The position numbers and the translations under genes are program-made. A stretch of 64,000 nt of DNA from Flavihumibacter stibioxidans (lineage in GTDB: Bacteria > Bacteroidota > Bacteroidia > Chitinophagales > Chitinophagaceae), in NCBI RefSeq assembly GCF_014332695.1, contig NZ_MBUA01000001.1, forward strand, positions 62,001 to 126,000, in the 5' to 3' direction. Positions 50,297-59,224 of this stretch are shown here, piece by piece; positions within the stretch are counted from its first letter, which is position 1, and every line of letters begins with the position of its first letter. Under the pieces are notes generated by a model. It worked only from the letters and a program-made list of their open reading frames with translations. It was not told the DNA's origin and made no database searches.

Positions 50297-51235
50297 ATGC
50301 CGGAAAAAGAACAGGTACTTATAATCAAAACATCGGCCATTGGTGATGTAGTCCGAACAACCGCTGTCCTGAACGCATTTCCGGATGCAGTAATCACCTG
50401 GCTGACAAATGAAAACTGCTTCCCTTTATTTGAAGCTGACAATGGCGGTAATATAAATATTCAAAATATTAACGCAGTTCCTGGTAGTGTACTCACCGGG
50501 AATTATAATCTTGTACTGTCACTGGAAGAAGATAAATGCTGTGCTGAACTGGCTGGCACAATACGAACTAAAAAATTCACCGGTGTCTACTGGGATGGCA
50601 GTTTGAACTATACCGAAGATGCAGCGCCCTGGTTTGACATGAGCCTCATCAGCAAATACGGTAAGGAATATGCGAACAGGCTGAAAATGGCAAACCAAAA
50701 AACTTACCAGGAGTTCCTTTTCGGCATGATCGGGAAACCCTTTACAGGACAGCCATACAAGATATTCCAGCCACCAGCCGAACGCAACATTAACAGAATC
50801 GGTATAGAATCTGCTGCCGGAAACCGCTGGCCCAATAAGCGATGGGCCGGTTATAAAAATCTGGCGGATATGCTGGCAGCATCAGGTTTTGAGATCATGT
50901 TCTTTGAAAGGAAGGATCATTTACGGCAATATATGGCCGAAATTGCCTCATGTGGAATCATTGTTTCTGGCGATACCCTCGCCATGCATCTCGCACTTGG
51001 TTTCCGGCTTCCTGTCGTTTCAATTTTCAACTGCACGAGCCCCGCAGAAATTTATGACTACAACCTGCTCAGAAAGATTGTTAACCCAAGGCTGAATGAC
51101 TTCTTTTATGCAACAACATCCAACCCGGACCTTATTTCACTGATTCCGGCGGACCAGGTTTTCCAGGAAGTTATTAAAAGCTGGCAGCACTGGTACCGGT
51201 ACGCCCCTCAAACAAAGGATACTGCTTCGTCCTGA
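50297..51235 (+). CDS. Glycosyltransferase family 9 (heptosyltransferase-like)
   Basis: The 312-residue product resembles ADP-heptose:LPS heptosyltransferases: the N-terminal VLIIKTSAIGDVVRTTAVLNAF acceptor-domain block, IGIESAAGNRWPNKRW of the donor domain, and IIVSGDTLAMHLALG with PVVSIFNCTSPAEIY, the family nucleotide-sugar site. It would add heptose to lipid A core or a similar glycan on the inner face of the inner membrane. It ends the tpiA-hemerythrin unit, and its last 62 bases overlap the 3' end of a convergent glycosyltransferase gene. Confidence 0.87.
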   Translation: MPEKEQVLIIKTSAIGDVVRTTAVLNAFPDAVITWLTNENCFPLFEADNGGNINIQNINAVPGSVLTGNYNLVLSLEEDKCCAELAGTIRTKKFTGVYWDGSLNYTEDAAPWFDMSLISKYGKEYANRLKMANQKTYQEFLFGMIGKPFTGQPYKIFQPPAERNINRIGIESAAGNRWPNKRWAGYKNLADMLAASGFEIMFFERKDHLRQYMAEIASCGIIVSGDTLAMHLALGFRLPVVSIFNCTSPAEIYDYNLLRKIVNPRLNDFFYATTSNPDLISLIPADQVFQEVIKSWQHWYRYAPQTKDTASS

Positions 51236-52316
51236 CCTTTTCTATGGTAAACAACCGGCTGGCCCTTTCCGCTTCGGTTGCCCATTTCCGGTAGAGACCC
51301 GGGGTTTCAAGGATCAGTTTCAGTTCATACACGAGATTTTCCAGGGAATTATAGGAAATGCCTGCTGACCGCAGTTCATGCTGCACACAGAGCGTTTCAG
51401 GGTAAATGAACGGTTTGGCATGTTTGATGATATCAAAGATGTTTCCCGAGGATTTTGTTATGCCATAAATTTCAGGAATGTCGCCACAAATCCTCGTATC
51501 CACCACCGAAGGAATCCATAAGAAATGAGCCCGGTCAAGTTCTTCATCGAAAATATGCTGGTCAACGATTCCGGTATCGAACCAGCGAAGCCGACCGGAA
51601 CCGATACTGCGGCACCTGGCCCTGATTGCAATCGCATCATCCTCCTTCCCACCACCCAGCAGGGTGAAATTTAGCGGAAGACCCGCTGTCATTTCATGGA
51701 GTCTGAAAACCTGTTCATAATCCCGGCGTTTACTGTCGAGGCTGCCGGGAATTACGATTTCTAAGCCTTGCCCCACGGGTACAAAGCGCCCTGGCTTTTC
51801 GTAAACCGCCCCCGGAACAGTAAACACCCTTTTGCCTTTTCCCGCAAGGGCCGCCAATGCAGGCTTTACGGTTTCAGAAACTGTATTGAAAGCACTTATG
51901 CAACGGGTAAGCCATTTCTTCCCAAGATACCGCGCAAACCGGCGGGGTTCAAGGGAGAACTTTTCATGAAACAGGCAGTTCACATCATGAACTGTGAGCA
52001 CCGATTCAACCCCTTTGAGTTTTGCCAGCATGCGGGCATAAAAAATATGGTGCTTTGATACGGTATTAAGATATAGCAGGCTAACCTGGTTTTCCTGCAC
52101 CGTCCGGCCTATGCGCCGGCAGAAACTGTGGGTAGATTCATTTTCCTGCTGGATGATCCATTCAAACCGGTTCGCATCCTCACCAAAAAGGTCCAGCAGG
52201 CGGTGATACACCGTTTTGTTCACAAAAAGAAACAAACGGTTCCTACCCGTATCAAATAACCTGATCACCGGGTATACCCCTTCGAAATGTTCCATTTCCT
52301 GGATGCCTACATTCAT
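51174..52316 (-). CDS. Putative GT-B glycosyltransferase
   Basis: The 380-residue product looks like a GT-B fold enzyme: N-terminal domain with LLYLNTVSKHHIFYARML and VESVLTVHDVNCLFH, a linker with SETVKPALAALAGKGKRVFTVPGA, and a C-terminal domain with GSLDSKRRDYEQVF, LLGGGKEDD and a late acidic region. It lacks the full EX7E motif of classical GT4 enzymes, so family assignment is tentative. It lies in an envelope-glycan cluster, convergent with GT9 (62-nt overlap) and divergent from the next glycosyltransferase (34 nt). Confidence 0.68.
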   Translation of the reverse strand: MNVGIQEMEHFEGVYPVIRLFDTGRNRLFLFVNKTVYHRLLDLFGEDANRFEWIIQQENESTHSFCRRIGRTVQENQVSLLYLNTVSKHHIFYARMLAKLKGVESVLTVHDVNCLFHEKFSLEPRRFARYLGKKWLTRCISAFNTVSETVKPALAALAGKGKRVFTVPGAVYEKPGRFVPVGQGLEIVIPGSLDSKRRDYEQVFRLHEMTAGLPLNFTLLGGGKEDDAIAIRARCRSIGSGRLRWFDTGIVDQHIFDEELDRAHFLWIPSVVDTRICGDIPEIYGITKSSGNIFDIIKHAKPFIYPETLCVQHELRSAGISYNSLENLVYELKLILETPGLYRKWATEAERASRLFTIEKVRTKQYPLFEGRTGTSAASF

Positions 52317-52350
52317 TGCAATACTTACTTTTACCCGGACAATAATACAG

Positions 52351-53370
52351 ATGAAAAATAAGGCGGTACTACCAGGCGGGCATAAATATTTTTTGGAAGC
52401 CTATAAAGGAATTCGTTTTCAACATGGCGGAGTGGGTAATTCTGATGTGGAAAAAATTCTCCTGGAGGAGGGGTACCAGCCAATCCGTTTTCCCGAAGGC
52501 AGGCGTTTCTGGATTACTTTCAAACGGTTTCAGGCCATGAACAGGTGGCTTCGATGCATCCCGGATGGGGCTGAAATCGTCTGCCAGTTTCCCGTTTATC
52601 CCAGGATGTACCGGTTGATGATGAATAAATTGTCGGGGCGCAATATCCGGCTGGTCATACTCATTGCAGATATTGACGGACTTAAAACCGGCAATAAGGA
52701 AATGCTGGAGGAGGAGATCAAACTACTTAAAACGGCGAAGAATTTCATCGTACATAATTCCAATATGGAAGCCTGGCTGCGACAATATATTCCCGCTGCC
52801 AATGCCAGCCAGTTGGGGCCATTTGATTTTTTAGCCGCACCGGCCTCAGCCAACAGAACAAAAAGCAGGGAGATCTGTTTTGCTGGAAACCTGGCTAAGA
52901 GTGGTTTCCTTGAACATCTTGCGGGCATACCCGGTTTGAATTTCCACCTCTACGGAAAAGGGATCACCAGCGATATGCTGTCCCAGGATAATTGCCGGTA
53001 TCATGGCATATTTGAACCCGCTGTCATGCCAGGCATTATAAAGGGGAGTTTTGGTTTGGTATGGGATGGTGAATCCGTTTCCGGACCCTCGGGTAGTCTT
53101 GGAGAATACATGCATTACATTTTCCACCATAAGGTTTCGCTTTATATCCTTGCGGGAATGCCCATCATTGCACCGGTTTTTGCCGGTTCCGCGGAATATA
53201 TCAGGTCGGAGGGAATTGGCTGGCTGGTCAGGAGTCTGGAAGAAATTCCGGATCTGGTCAATAAAATCACCGAAGAGGAATACCGGCTGGTAATTGAAAG
53301 GATGCGCCCCCTGGCAGCGGAAATTTCAACAGGCAGGCATTTGAAAAACGCTCTGCACGATTTGGATTGA
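52351..53370 (+). CDS. Galactofuranosyltransferase-like (Gtf3-type) glycosyltransferase
   Basis: The 339-residue product begins at ATG 52351 with MKNKAVLPGGHKYFLEAY. It has a two-domain sugar-transferase pattern: NKLSGRNIRLVILIADIDGLKTGN, FIVHNSNMEAWLRQYI, KSREICFAGNLAKSGFLEHL, and the C-terminal GLVWDGESVSGPSGSLGEYMHYIFHHKVSLYILAGMPI-type donor site that fits Gtf3/galactofuranosyltransferase-like proteins. An upstream extension overlapping the divergent gene was discarded. Substrate unknown. Confidence 0.7.
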   Translation: MKNKAVLPGGHKYFLEAYKGIRFQHGGVGNSDVEKILLEEGYQPIRFPEGRRFWITFKRFQAMNRWLRCIPDGAEIVCQFPVYPRMYRLMMNKLSGRNIRLVILIADIDGLKTGNKEMLEEEIKLLKTAKNFIVHNSNMEAWLRQYIPAANASQLGPFDFLAAPASANRTKSREICFAGNLAKSGFLEHLAGIPGLNFHLYGKGITSDMLSQDNCRYHGIFEPAVMPGIIKGSFGLVWDGESVSGPSGSLGEYMHYIFHHKVSLYILAGMPIIAPVFAGSAEYIRSEGIGWLVRSLEEIPDLVNKITEEEYRLVIERMRPLAAEISTGRHLKNALHDLD

Positions 53371-53416
53371 GGGGCAAGGGGTTAGGAGGGTGTTGGACCG
53401 CCCCCCTTACACTGTT

Positions 53417-53671
53417 CTAGTTTTTCAGTTTCGAAATCAGGTTAATATACTCCTGCTTCGCTTCATCCTGGGTTTTTCCCTTCAGGGATGACCAGGCCTC
53501 ATATTTTGCCTTGGCAACAAAATCGAACATATTTGGCGCTTCACCATTCACATCCCCTTCGGTCGCCTGTTTGTACAGTGAATACAACTGAAGCAGGGTC
53601 TCGTTACTGGGGCGCTCACTTAATTCTTTGCTTTCCACTACAGCCTTTTCAAACGCTTGAAGTAAATCCAT
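53417..53671 (-). CDS. Acyl-CoA-binding protein
   Basis: The 84-residue product matches ACBP: four helices with FEKAVVESKELSERPSNETLLQLYSLYKQATEGDVN, then FDFVAKAKYEAWSSLKGKTQDEAKQEYI. The conserved Tyr of LYSLYKQAT and Lys of YEAW-x4-K, which bind the CoA 3'-phosphate and acyl chain, are kept. It carries long-chain acyl-CoA in the cytoplasm. ACBP is mainly eukaryotic but occurs sporadically in bacteria including Bacteroidota. It stands alone, convergent with a glycosyltransferase and divergent from lepA. Confidence 0.9.
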   Translation of the reverse strand: MDLLQAFEKAVVESKELSERPSNETLLQLYSLYKQATEGDVNGEAPNMFDFVAKAKYEAWSSLKGKTQDEAKQEYINLISKLKN

Positions 53672-53769
53672 AATCCCTAAAAATTTGCGACGAAACTACT
53701 CGTTTTTAGTACAATCTCCAATATTGACCGTATGCTGCAACAGTTCTGCTTTTAATGGCCGCTTTTCGC

Positions 53770-53777
53770 TACTTTTG
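53770..53777 (+). promoter_or_regulatory. Candidate -7 element for lepA
   Basis: TACTTTTG fits TAnnTTTG, 22 nt before ATG 53800. It lies inside a longer upstream reading frame, which supports the downstream start. Confidence 0.5.
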
Positions 53778-53799
53778 CAGACTTATTAAGAATCACCTG

Positions 53800-55593
53800 A
53801 TGAAGAATATCCGGAATTTTTGCATTATCGCCCATATTGACCACGGAAAAAGCACCCTGGCTGACCGATTGCTGCAGAGCACCAATACCATTAGTGAGAG
53901 AGACATGATGGACCAGGTACTGGACGATATGGACCTAGAGCGGGAAAAGGGTATTACTATTAAAAGTCACGCCATCCAGATCAATTACAGGCATACTGAT
54001 AACCAGGAATATATATTAAACCTGATCGATACCCCCGGCCACGTTGATTTCAGCTATGAAGTGAGTCGCGCACTGGCTGCCTGTGAAGGTGCCCTGCTGC
54101 TGGTGGATGCCACCCAGGGTATCCAGGCCCAGACCATAAGCAACCTTTACCTGGCCATTGACAACGACCTGGAGATCATTCCTGTGATCAACAAGATCGA
54201 TATGGATGGAGCCATGATCGAGGAGGTGAAAGACCAGATCGTGGAACTGATTGGCTGTAAGCCGGAAGATATCCTGTTGGCGAGCGGCCGTACAGGCCTC
54301 GGAGTTGACAAGATCCTTGAAGCAATCGTAGAAAGGATTCCGGCACCCAAGGGCGACCCAACAGCCCCGCTCCAGGCCCTGATCTTCGACAGTGTGTTTA
54401 ACAGTTTCCGTGGCATCATCGTTTATTACCGGATCCTGAATGGTACCATCCGGAAAGGCGACAAAGTAAAATTCGTCTCTACCGACCAGGAGTATTTCGC
54501 GGATGAGGTAGGTATCCTCAAGCTGAAGATGACCGAGAAGAAGGAAGTTTGCGCCGGTGACGTAGGCTATATCATTACCGGTATCAAAAACGCCAAAGAA
54601 GTGAAAGTGGGTGATACCATCACCCTCACCAATAACCCCACACCCGAACAAATAAGGGGATTTGAAGAAGTTAAACCTATGGTTTTCGCGGGCATCTTCC
54701 CGGTGGAAACGGATGAGTTTGAGGAACTGCGCGAATGCATGGACAAACTGCAACTGAACGATGCCTCTCTTACCTATGAACTGGAAACTTCCCAGGCCCT
54801 TGGTTTCGGTTTCCGCTGCGGATTCCTTGGAATGCTGCATATGGAGATCATCCAGGAAAGGCTGGAACGCGAATTCAACCAGACGGTAATCACCACCGTT
54901 CCCAACGTAAGCTTTATCGCCTACACCAGCAAAGGGGAAAAAGTGATTGTGAACAACCCGACTGAAATGCCCGACCCCAGCAGGATCGACCGCATTGAAG
55001 AACCATTTATCAAGGCCCAGATCATTACAAAGCCTGAATACATCGGTAATATTATGACCCTTTGCCTCGGCAAAAGAGGAATCCTGATCAACCAGAGTTA
55101 CCTGACCCAAACCAGGGTGGAACTGGTATTTGAACTGCCCCTGACTGAGATCGTATTTGATTTCTATGATAAACTCAAGAGCCAGACAAGGGGATATGCT
55201 TCCTTTGATTATCATCCGATCGGTTACCGCGAAGCTGATATCGTTAAAATGGATATCCTGCTGAATGCGGAGAAAGTGGATGCCCTTAGTGCGCTGATTC
55301 ACCGCAGCCGTTCCAATGATTTCGGCCGTAAGCTTTGTGAAAAACTGAAAGAACTGCTTCCCCGCCAGCAGTTCCTGATTGCCATCCAGGCAGCAGTTGG
55401 CGCCAAGATAGTGGCACGCGAAAACATCAGTGCCATGAGGAAAGACGTTACTGCCAAATGTTACGGTGGTGATATCAGCCGGAAACGTAAACTGCTGGAA
55501 AAACAGAAAGAAGGTAAAAAACGGATGCGCCAGATCGGTTCTGTAGAAGTACCCCAGGAGGCCTTCCTGGCAGTTCTGAAACTGGACGATTAG
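53800..55593 (+). CDS. lepA: Elongation factor 4 (LepA)
   Basis: The 597-residue product is full-length LepA/EF4: P-loop AHIDHGKST, switch region [32 protein letters not shown], domains II, III and V, and the LepA-specific C-terminal domain ([25 protein letters not shown]). All G motifs are canonical, unlike the EF-G paralogue at 14.4 kb. EF4 back-translocates or rescues stalled ribosomes. The start at ATG 53800 ([17 protein letters not shown]) fits the family and follows a -7 element. It ends 7 nt before the convergent flippase stop. Confidence 0.97.
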   Translation: MKNIRNFCIIAHIDHGKSTLADRLLQSTNTISERDMMDQVLDDMDLEREKGITIKSHAIQINYRHTDNQEYILNLIDTPGHVDFSYEVSRALAACEGALLLVDATQGIQAQTISNLYLAIDNDLEIIPVINKIDMDGAMIEEVKDQIVELIGCKPEDILLASGRTGLGVDKILEAIVERIPAPKGDPTAPLQALIFDSVFNSFRGIIVYYRILNGTIRKGDKVKFVSTDQEYFADEVGILKLKMTEKKEVCAGDVGYIITGIKNAKEVKVGDTITLTNNPTPEQIRGFEEVKPMVFAGIFPVETDEFEELRECMDKLQLNDASLTYELETSQALGFGFRCGFLGMLHMEIIQERLEREFNQTVITTVPNVSFIAYTSKGEKVIVNNPTEMPDPSRIDRIEEPFIKAQIITKPEYIGNIMTLCLGKRGILINQSYLTQTRVELVFELPLTEIVFDFYDKLKSQTRGYASFDYHPIGYREADIVKMDILLNAEKVDALSALIHRSRSNDFGRKLCEKLKELLPRQQFLIAIQAAVGAKIVARENISAMRKDVTAKCYGGDISRKRKLLEKQKEGKKRMRQIGSVEVPQEAFLAVLKLDD

Positions 55594-55600
55594 AACCAGG

Positions 55601-57046
55601 TTAAGCCCTCGCCTTCGCTGCCCGGATCGCATTCCAGGTACGGTGCCAGAATGCACTGCGGAAGATCACCAGTTGCATGAACACATTTGCCAGAAGGGTA
55701 CCTGTCAATCCTATGGCCAATTGCACGATATGATTCGTACTGACCATTATCGAAACTTGCGCGGCAAGCATGGCTATTGGAAATACTGCCAGACAAAAAA
55801 GCATTTCGACCAATAATTTACGGGAAATCCGGAAATAGGGCCGTGAATAATAGATCGAAGCCGCCAGCACCAGCATTTCTGTTATCAGGATAGATAATGC
55901 CGCGCCAGTTGTAAAGAAGGCAGGAATCAGAACCAGGTTAAGTAAAAGAGATAACAGGCAAGCCGCAAAATATATTTTCACAAGCAATTTTTCACGGTGG
56001 TGCACAATCAACACCCTGATATTGAAAAAATCATGCAGGGGCACTACCACCCAAAGCAATGAAAATATTCTGAGCATTCCGGCAGCAGGCAGGTAAGTTT
56101 CACCCGAAACAAACCGGATGACTGGCTCCGCAAAAAAAAAGAGCATCGCGGCAATGGGAAAACTGAAGTGCATGGTCATCAGCATGCTGTCTGCCTGCAA
56201 GCCCCTGTCGACTTCTGTCCTGAAAAGTTTCACAAAAAAAACAATGGAAGCGCCAACAAAAACATTCAAACCCAGCCTCACAATTTTTGCCGCTACGGTA
56301 TAATGGCCCAGGTCTGTAATCCTGCCGGTCCTTGCCAGCAGGATGGTGTCAATGGTAAAATAGATGGAACCAAGCGCCCCAAGGATGGCAAATGGCCAGA
56401 GTGCTTTCAGAAGACGGCGGAACAGGTCAGGATCCCATTTCCAGTGAGGCAGAAGGGTTCGCATGTTCCACCAGGCACTGGCCGCAATTAAAGTATAATT
56501 TGCCGCGCTGATAATGATATAATAAATGAGGTGTTCGGGCTTGCGGACAAATAAAAAGGAACTAACCAGGACGAATAGCCGAATAAAGAATGTTCTTTTA
56601 AGTATGAACCTGAATTTTTCCTGCGACTGAAAGTACCAGTCGGCATGAAACATATAAATCACCATTATGTAGGCATAGAGGAATGTAACCTGGCTATTGC
56701 CGATCTGGACTTTTTTATTGAATACATACACCAGGTAAACAAGCATGCCGGATATGGCTACCAGTGTGTTGATCAGTAACAGGTGCAAAACTGTATTGGC
56801 ATTGTCTGAATCGCCTATGGCTGACTTGCTGAGCAGGCGCAGGCCATAATAGTTCACCCCGAATGCAGCCAGTACATTCACCACCAGCAGCATGGACTCG
56901 TAGAAACCTATCACTCCATATCCACCCGGGCCAAGGGTCCGGGTCATGTATGGGAATAGGATAAGGGGGAAAATAATATTGATCGCAGTATTGCTATACT
57001 GCAGCAATAGTTGCCCGTAAGGAATTTTATTGTTATTCGCCGCCAC
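55601..57046 (-). CDS. Wzx-type polysaccharide flippase
   Basis: The 481-residue product has about 12-14 transmembrane helices and the MATE/Wzx-type pattern: YGQLLLQYSNTAINIIFPLILFPYMTRTLGPGGYG-like start, repeated pairs of helices, and several basic inter-helix loops. It should flip lipid-linked oligosaccharides across the inner membrane. It is the last gene of the eight-gene leftward envelope operon, its start overlapping the stop of the preceding gene by 14 nt; its stop is 7 nt from that of lepA on the other strand. Confidence 0.88.
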   Translation of the reverse strand: MAANNNKIPYGQLLLQYSNTAINIIFPLILFPYMTRTLGPGGYGVIGFYESMLLVVNVLAAFGVNYYGLRLLSKSAIGDSDNANTVLHLLLINTLVAISGMLVYLVYVFNKKVQIGNSQVTFLYAYIMVIYMFHADWYFQSQEKFRFILKRTFFIRLFVLVSSFLFVRKPEHLIYYIIISAANYTLIAASAWWNMRTLLPHWKWDPDLFRRLLKALWPFAILGALGSIYFTIDTILLARTGRITDLGHYTVAAKIVRLGLNVFVGASIVFFVKLFRTEVDRGLQADSMLMTMHFSFPIAAMLFFFAEPVIRFVSGETYLPAAGMLRIFSLLWVVVPLHDFFNIRVLIVHHREKLLVKIYFAACLLSLLLNLVLIPAFFTTGAALSILITEMLVLAASIYYSRPYFRISRKLLVEMLFCLAVFPIAMLAAQVSIMVSTNHIVQLAIGLTGTLLANVFMQLVIFRSAFWHRTWNAIRAAKARA

Positions 57047-58064
57047 CCGGTTTTTTCGGTTTGGGTTTCTCTTTTTCCTTTGCCTTTTCTATATTCTTGC
57101 GCGAACGCTCCTCCAGTTTCTTTTCATCGATATTACCGTCCTTGTCACGCAAAGCATCCTCAGCTGGCGCATTACCCAGGTAGGGATCAACCCGCTTGAA
57201 TTCATCCGGAACTTCAGTAAAGACCTTTGCCACATGCATCCATTTGCCATCCTTCCACTGAAAACCTTCAAAATCCCCATCCGGCACATAGGTTTCCGGA
57301 CGATGAGGCTCGTCTGATTCCGAGATCAGGTGGTCAAATATCACCATATCCATTTCGCCATTGTAATTGAAGGTGGTACTGGCTTCCTTCTTATACTCGA
57401 TAACAAAACGATTCATTACCTTCTGAGTTTTGGATGTGTCATGCCTGACTGAAAAAAAAGGTCCGCCAAAACGAGGCTCACCGGTTCTTTCATCAAAAGT
57501 CAGCACCTCCATCCATTTTCGGTTACTGCTCACTGTGAATCCGTCAAAACCTATCAGGGTATAATAATTTCTTCCCTGCCAGGTTTTCTGGATTACCTTA
57601 TAATAAATGGCACCGATCCAGTTATTTCGGTTTCGAACAGAATCCTCGGGCTTTCCGGTAAACATGGAAGCATCGAAAAGCGCAAACAATTTCAAGGAGC
57701 CATCCGCTGTCCTTAGCTGAATTGCTCCCTTCTGGTAATAGAAATATTCATCCTTTTTCAGTTGCCAGGTGAATATGCGGAAACTGCTGTCTGGCGCATA
57801 CAGCCTTGAAACAGACTGAAGGGAATCAAAAGGATAATCAAATGAATAGGGGAGTTTAAGCGCCCTTACAAAGCCTTTTACAAAATTGCTGTCGCTCATA
57901 AACCTTGATCCGGCGGCATTGGCATTGATCATGCTGTCTGCAAACACTTTCAGGGAATCTTCCCTGGCACGGAGCTGCTTCAGGGTTACGGCATTCAGTT
58001 TATTTTGCGCATTCAGGGTTGTACAGGTTACAGCCAGGAATAAAAGAAATAATAGTTTTTTCAT
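57033..58064 (-). CDS. Secreted protein of unknown function inside the heptose operon
   Basis: Taken from ATG 58064, the product is about 343 residues with a signal peptide (MKKLLFLLFLAV..., ending NAQ). The mature part has a helical N-terminus, a beta-rich middle (FYYQKGAIQLRTADGSLKLFALFDASMFTGKPEDSVRNRNNWIGAIYY-type block) and a highly charged Lys/Glu/Pro C-terminal tail that overlaps the flippase start. No family with a known function was recognised. Alternative starts at GTG 58106 (overlapping the gmhB stop), ATG 58097 and ATG 58070 exist. Its position suggests an envelope role. Confidence 0.72.
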   Translation of the reverse strand: MKKLLFLLFLAVTCTTLNAQNKLNAVTLKQLRAREDSLKVFADSMINANAAGSRFMSDSNFVKGFVRALKLPYSFDYPFDSLQSVSRLYAPDSSFRIFTWQLKKDEYFYYQKGAIQLRTADGSLKLFALFDASMFTGKPEDSVRNRNNWIGAIYYKVIQKTWQGRNYYTLIGFDGFTVSSNRKWMEVLTFDERTGEPRFGGPFFSVRHDTSKTQKVMNRFVIEYKKEASTTFNYNGEMDMVIFDHLISESDEPHRPETYVPDGDFEGFQWKDGKWMHVAKVFTEVPDEFKRVDPYLGNAPAEDALRDKDGNIDEKKLEERSRKNIEKAKEKEKPKPKKPGGGE

Positions 58065-58102
58065 ATCCATATGGAAACATGAAGTTACAGTTTTCATGCC
58101 GC

Positions 58103-58648
58103 TCACAAAGCCCTTGCAAAATTTAACAGGTCGTTGAAGCTGTCATCGATGGCGGGGTGGGGGAGTTCCTGCAGTGGATGGGTGGTCCTGACAAACACCG
58201 TGAACATGCCGGCATTGCGTCCAAACTCCATATCGCTGAGGTTATTTCCAACTATTACGGATTTTGAAAAATCAATTTCAGGAAAATCGGCTTTTGCCCT
58301 GAATGCCATACCAGGCTGAGGTTTACGATCGGGATGTTTGTCTTCAAGTGAACTGCAGAAATAAATCGCATCCACCCCGGCGCCAACTGTAGAAAACGTT
58401 TCCTGCATATATTCATGTATGTCATGCAGATCGGCCACTGTCATCAGGCCCTTTTCGATTCCGCGCTGGTTGGTGACAATGATTATTTTACCAAAACGTT
58501 TTGCTAAAATCGACATTGCTTCCAAAACGCCGTCGTACAACACAAATTCACCGGGATTATAAATATAGTCCGCCACTTTTTCATGGTTGATCACACCATC
58601 CCTGTCCAGGAACAGTGTCCATGTTTTATCTACTACCGACCAGTCCAT
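58103..58648 (-). CDS. gmhB: Heptose bisphosphate phosphatase (GmhB-like, HAD-IIIA)
   Basis: The 181-residue product is a HAD-IIIA phosphatase: nucleophile motif FLDRDGVIN (Asp15, Asp17), IVTNQRGIEKG, the RKPQPGM motif with catalytic Lys, and VIVGNNLSDMEFGRNAG. It should remove the 7-phosphate of heptose 1,7-bisphosphate. The usual zinc loop (C-x-H ... C-x-C before RKP) is replaced by CSSLEDKHPD, so no zinc site is expected. ATG 58648 overlaps the gmhA stop as TAATG, implying translational coupling. A longer upstream start was discarded because it reads through gmhA. Confidence 0.87.
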   Translation of the reverse strand: MDWSVVDKTWTLFLDRDGVINHEKVADYIYNPGEFVLYDGVLEAMSILAKRFGKIIIVTNQRGIEKGLMTVADLHDIHEYMQETFSTVGAGVDAIYFCSSLEDKHPDRKPQPGMAFRAKADFPEIDFSKSVIVGNNLSDMEFGRNAGMFTVFVRTTHPLQELPHPAIDDSFNDLLNFARAL

Positions 58649-59223
58649 TATTGAAAATATTTTTCTTCCACCAACTGGCAAATGATATGTCCCACCATTA
58701 TATGGCTTTCCTGGATCCTGGGTGTATCATCGGAAGGAATATTGAAGAGAAGGTCACTGGTTTCCTTCAGTTTACCACCGTGTGAACCGGTAAAACCAAT
58801 AGTCTGAACACCCTTTTCCCGGGCTGATTCAAATGCCTTTACAATATTGGCTGAATTGCCGGATGTGGAGAAACCAAACAATACATCACCGCCATCCATA
58901 ATACCTTCCACCAGCCGGGAATAAATATCATCATAGCTGTAATCATTGGCCACAGCGGTGAGATAGGATGTATTGCAATGCAGTGCCTCTGCGGGCAGGG
59001 CCTGGCGATTCTTGTAGAACCTGCCGCTGAATTCGGCGGCAAGGTGTTGCGCATCAGCAGCACTACCGCCATTTCCACAGAAATAGATCCTTTTCCCGTT
59101 CTGGAATGCACTGGTAACCAGATCAACCGCTGCGGCAATTCTTTCCAGCATGGCAGCATCCGCCAACAACATTTGCTTCACATCTATGGATGCCCTGATG
59201 ATAGTACTGATCTTCTCCTGCAT
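58648..59223 (-). CDS. gmhA: Sedoheptulose 7-phosphate isomerase
   Basis: The 191-residue product is a SIS-domain isomerase of the GmhA type: IYFCGNGGSAADAQHLAAEFSGRF, ALHCNTSYLTAVANDYSYDDIY, and FGFSTSGNSANIVKAFE, with the catalytic His and Glu positions filled. It converts sedoheptulose 7-phosphate to D-glycero-D-manno-heptose 7-phosphate, the first step of LPS heptose synthesis. It is coupled to gmhB (TAATG) and begins 1 nt after the stop of the GT4 gene. The kinase/adenylyltransferase and epimerase genes of the pathway are not in the window. Confidence 0.95.
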   Translation of the reverse strand: MQEKISTIIRASIDVKQMLLADAAMLERIAAAVDLVTSAFQNGKRIYFCGNGGSAADAQHLAAEFSGRFYKNRQALPAEALHCNTSYLTAVANDYSYDDIYSRLVEGIMDGGDVLFGFSTSGNSANIVKAFESAREKGVQTIGFTGSHGGKLKETSDLLFNIPSDDTPRIQESHIMVGHIICQLVEEKYFQ

Positions 59224-59224
59224 A

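Noticed and set aside
52216-52350. N-terminal extension of the Gtf3-like protein
   Set aside because: It overlaps the start of the divergent glycosyltransferase and has no family similarity; ATG 52351 is better.
54016-55656. 546-codon leftward open frame opposite lepA
   Set aside because: It mirrors lepA exactly, has no recognisable domain, and lepA is a certain gene with all G motifs; the antisense frame is a codon-bias shadow.
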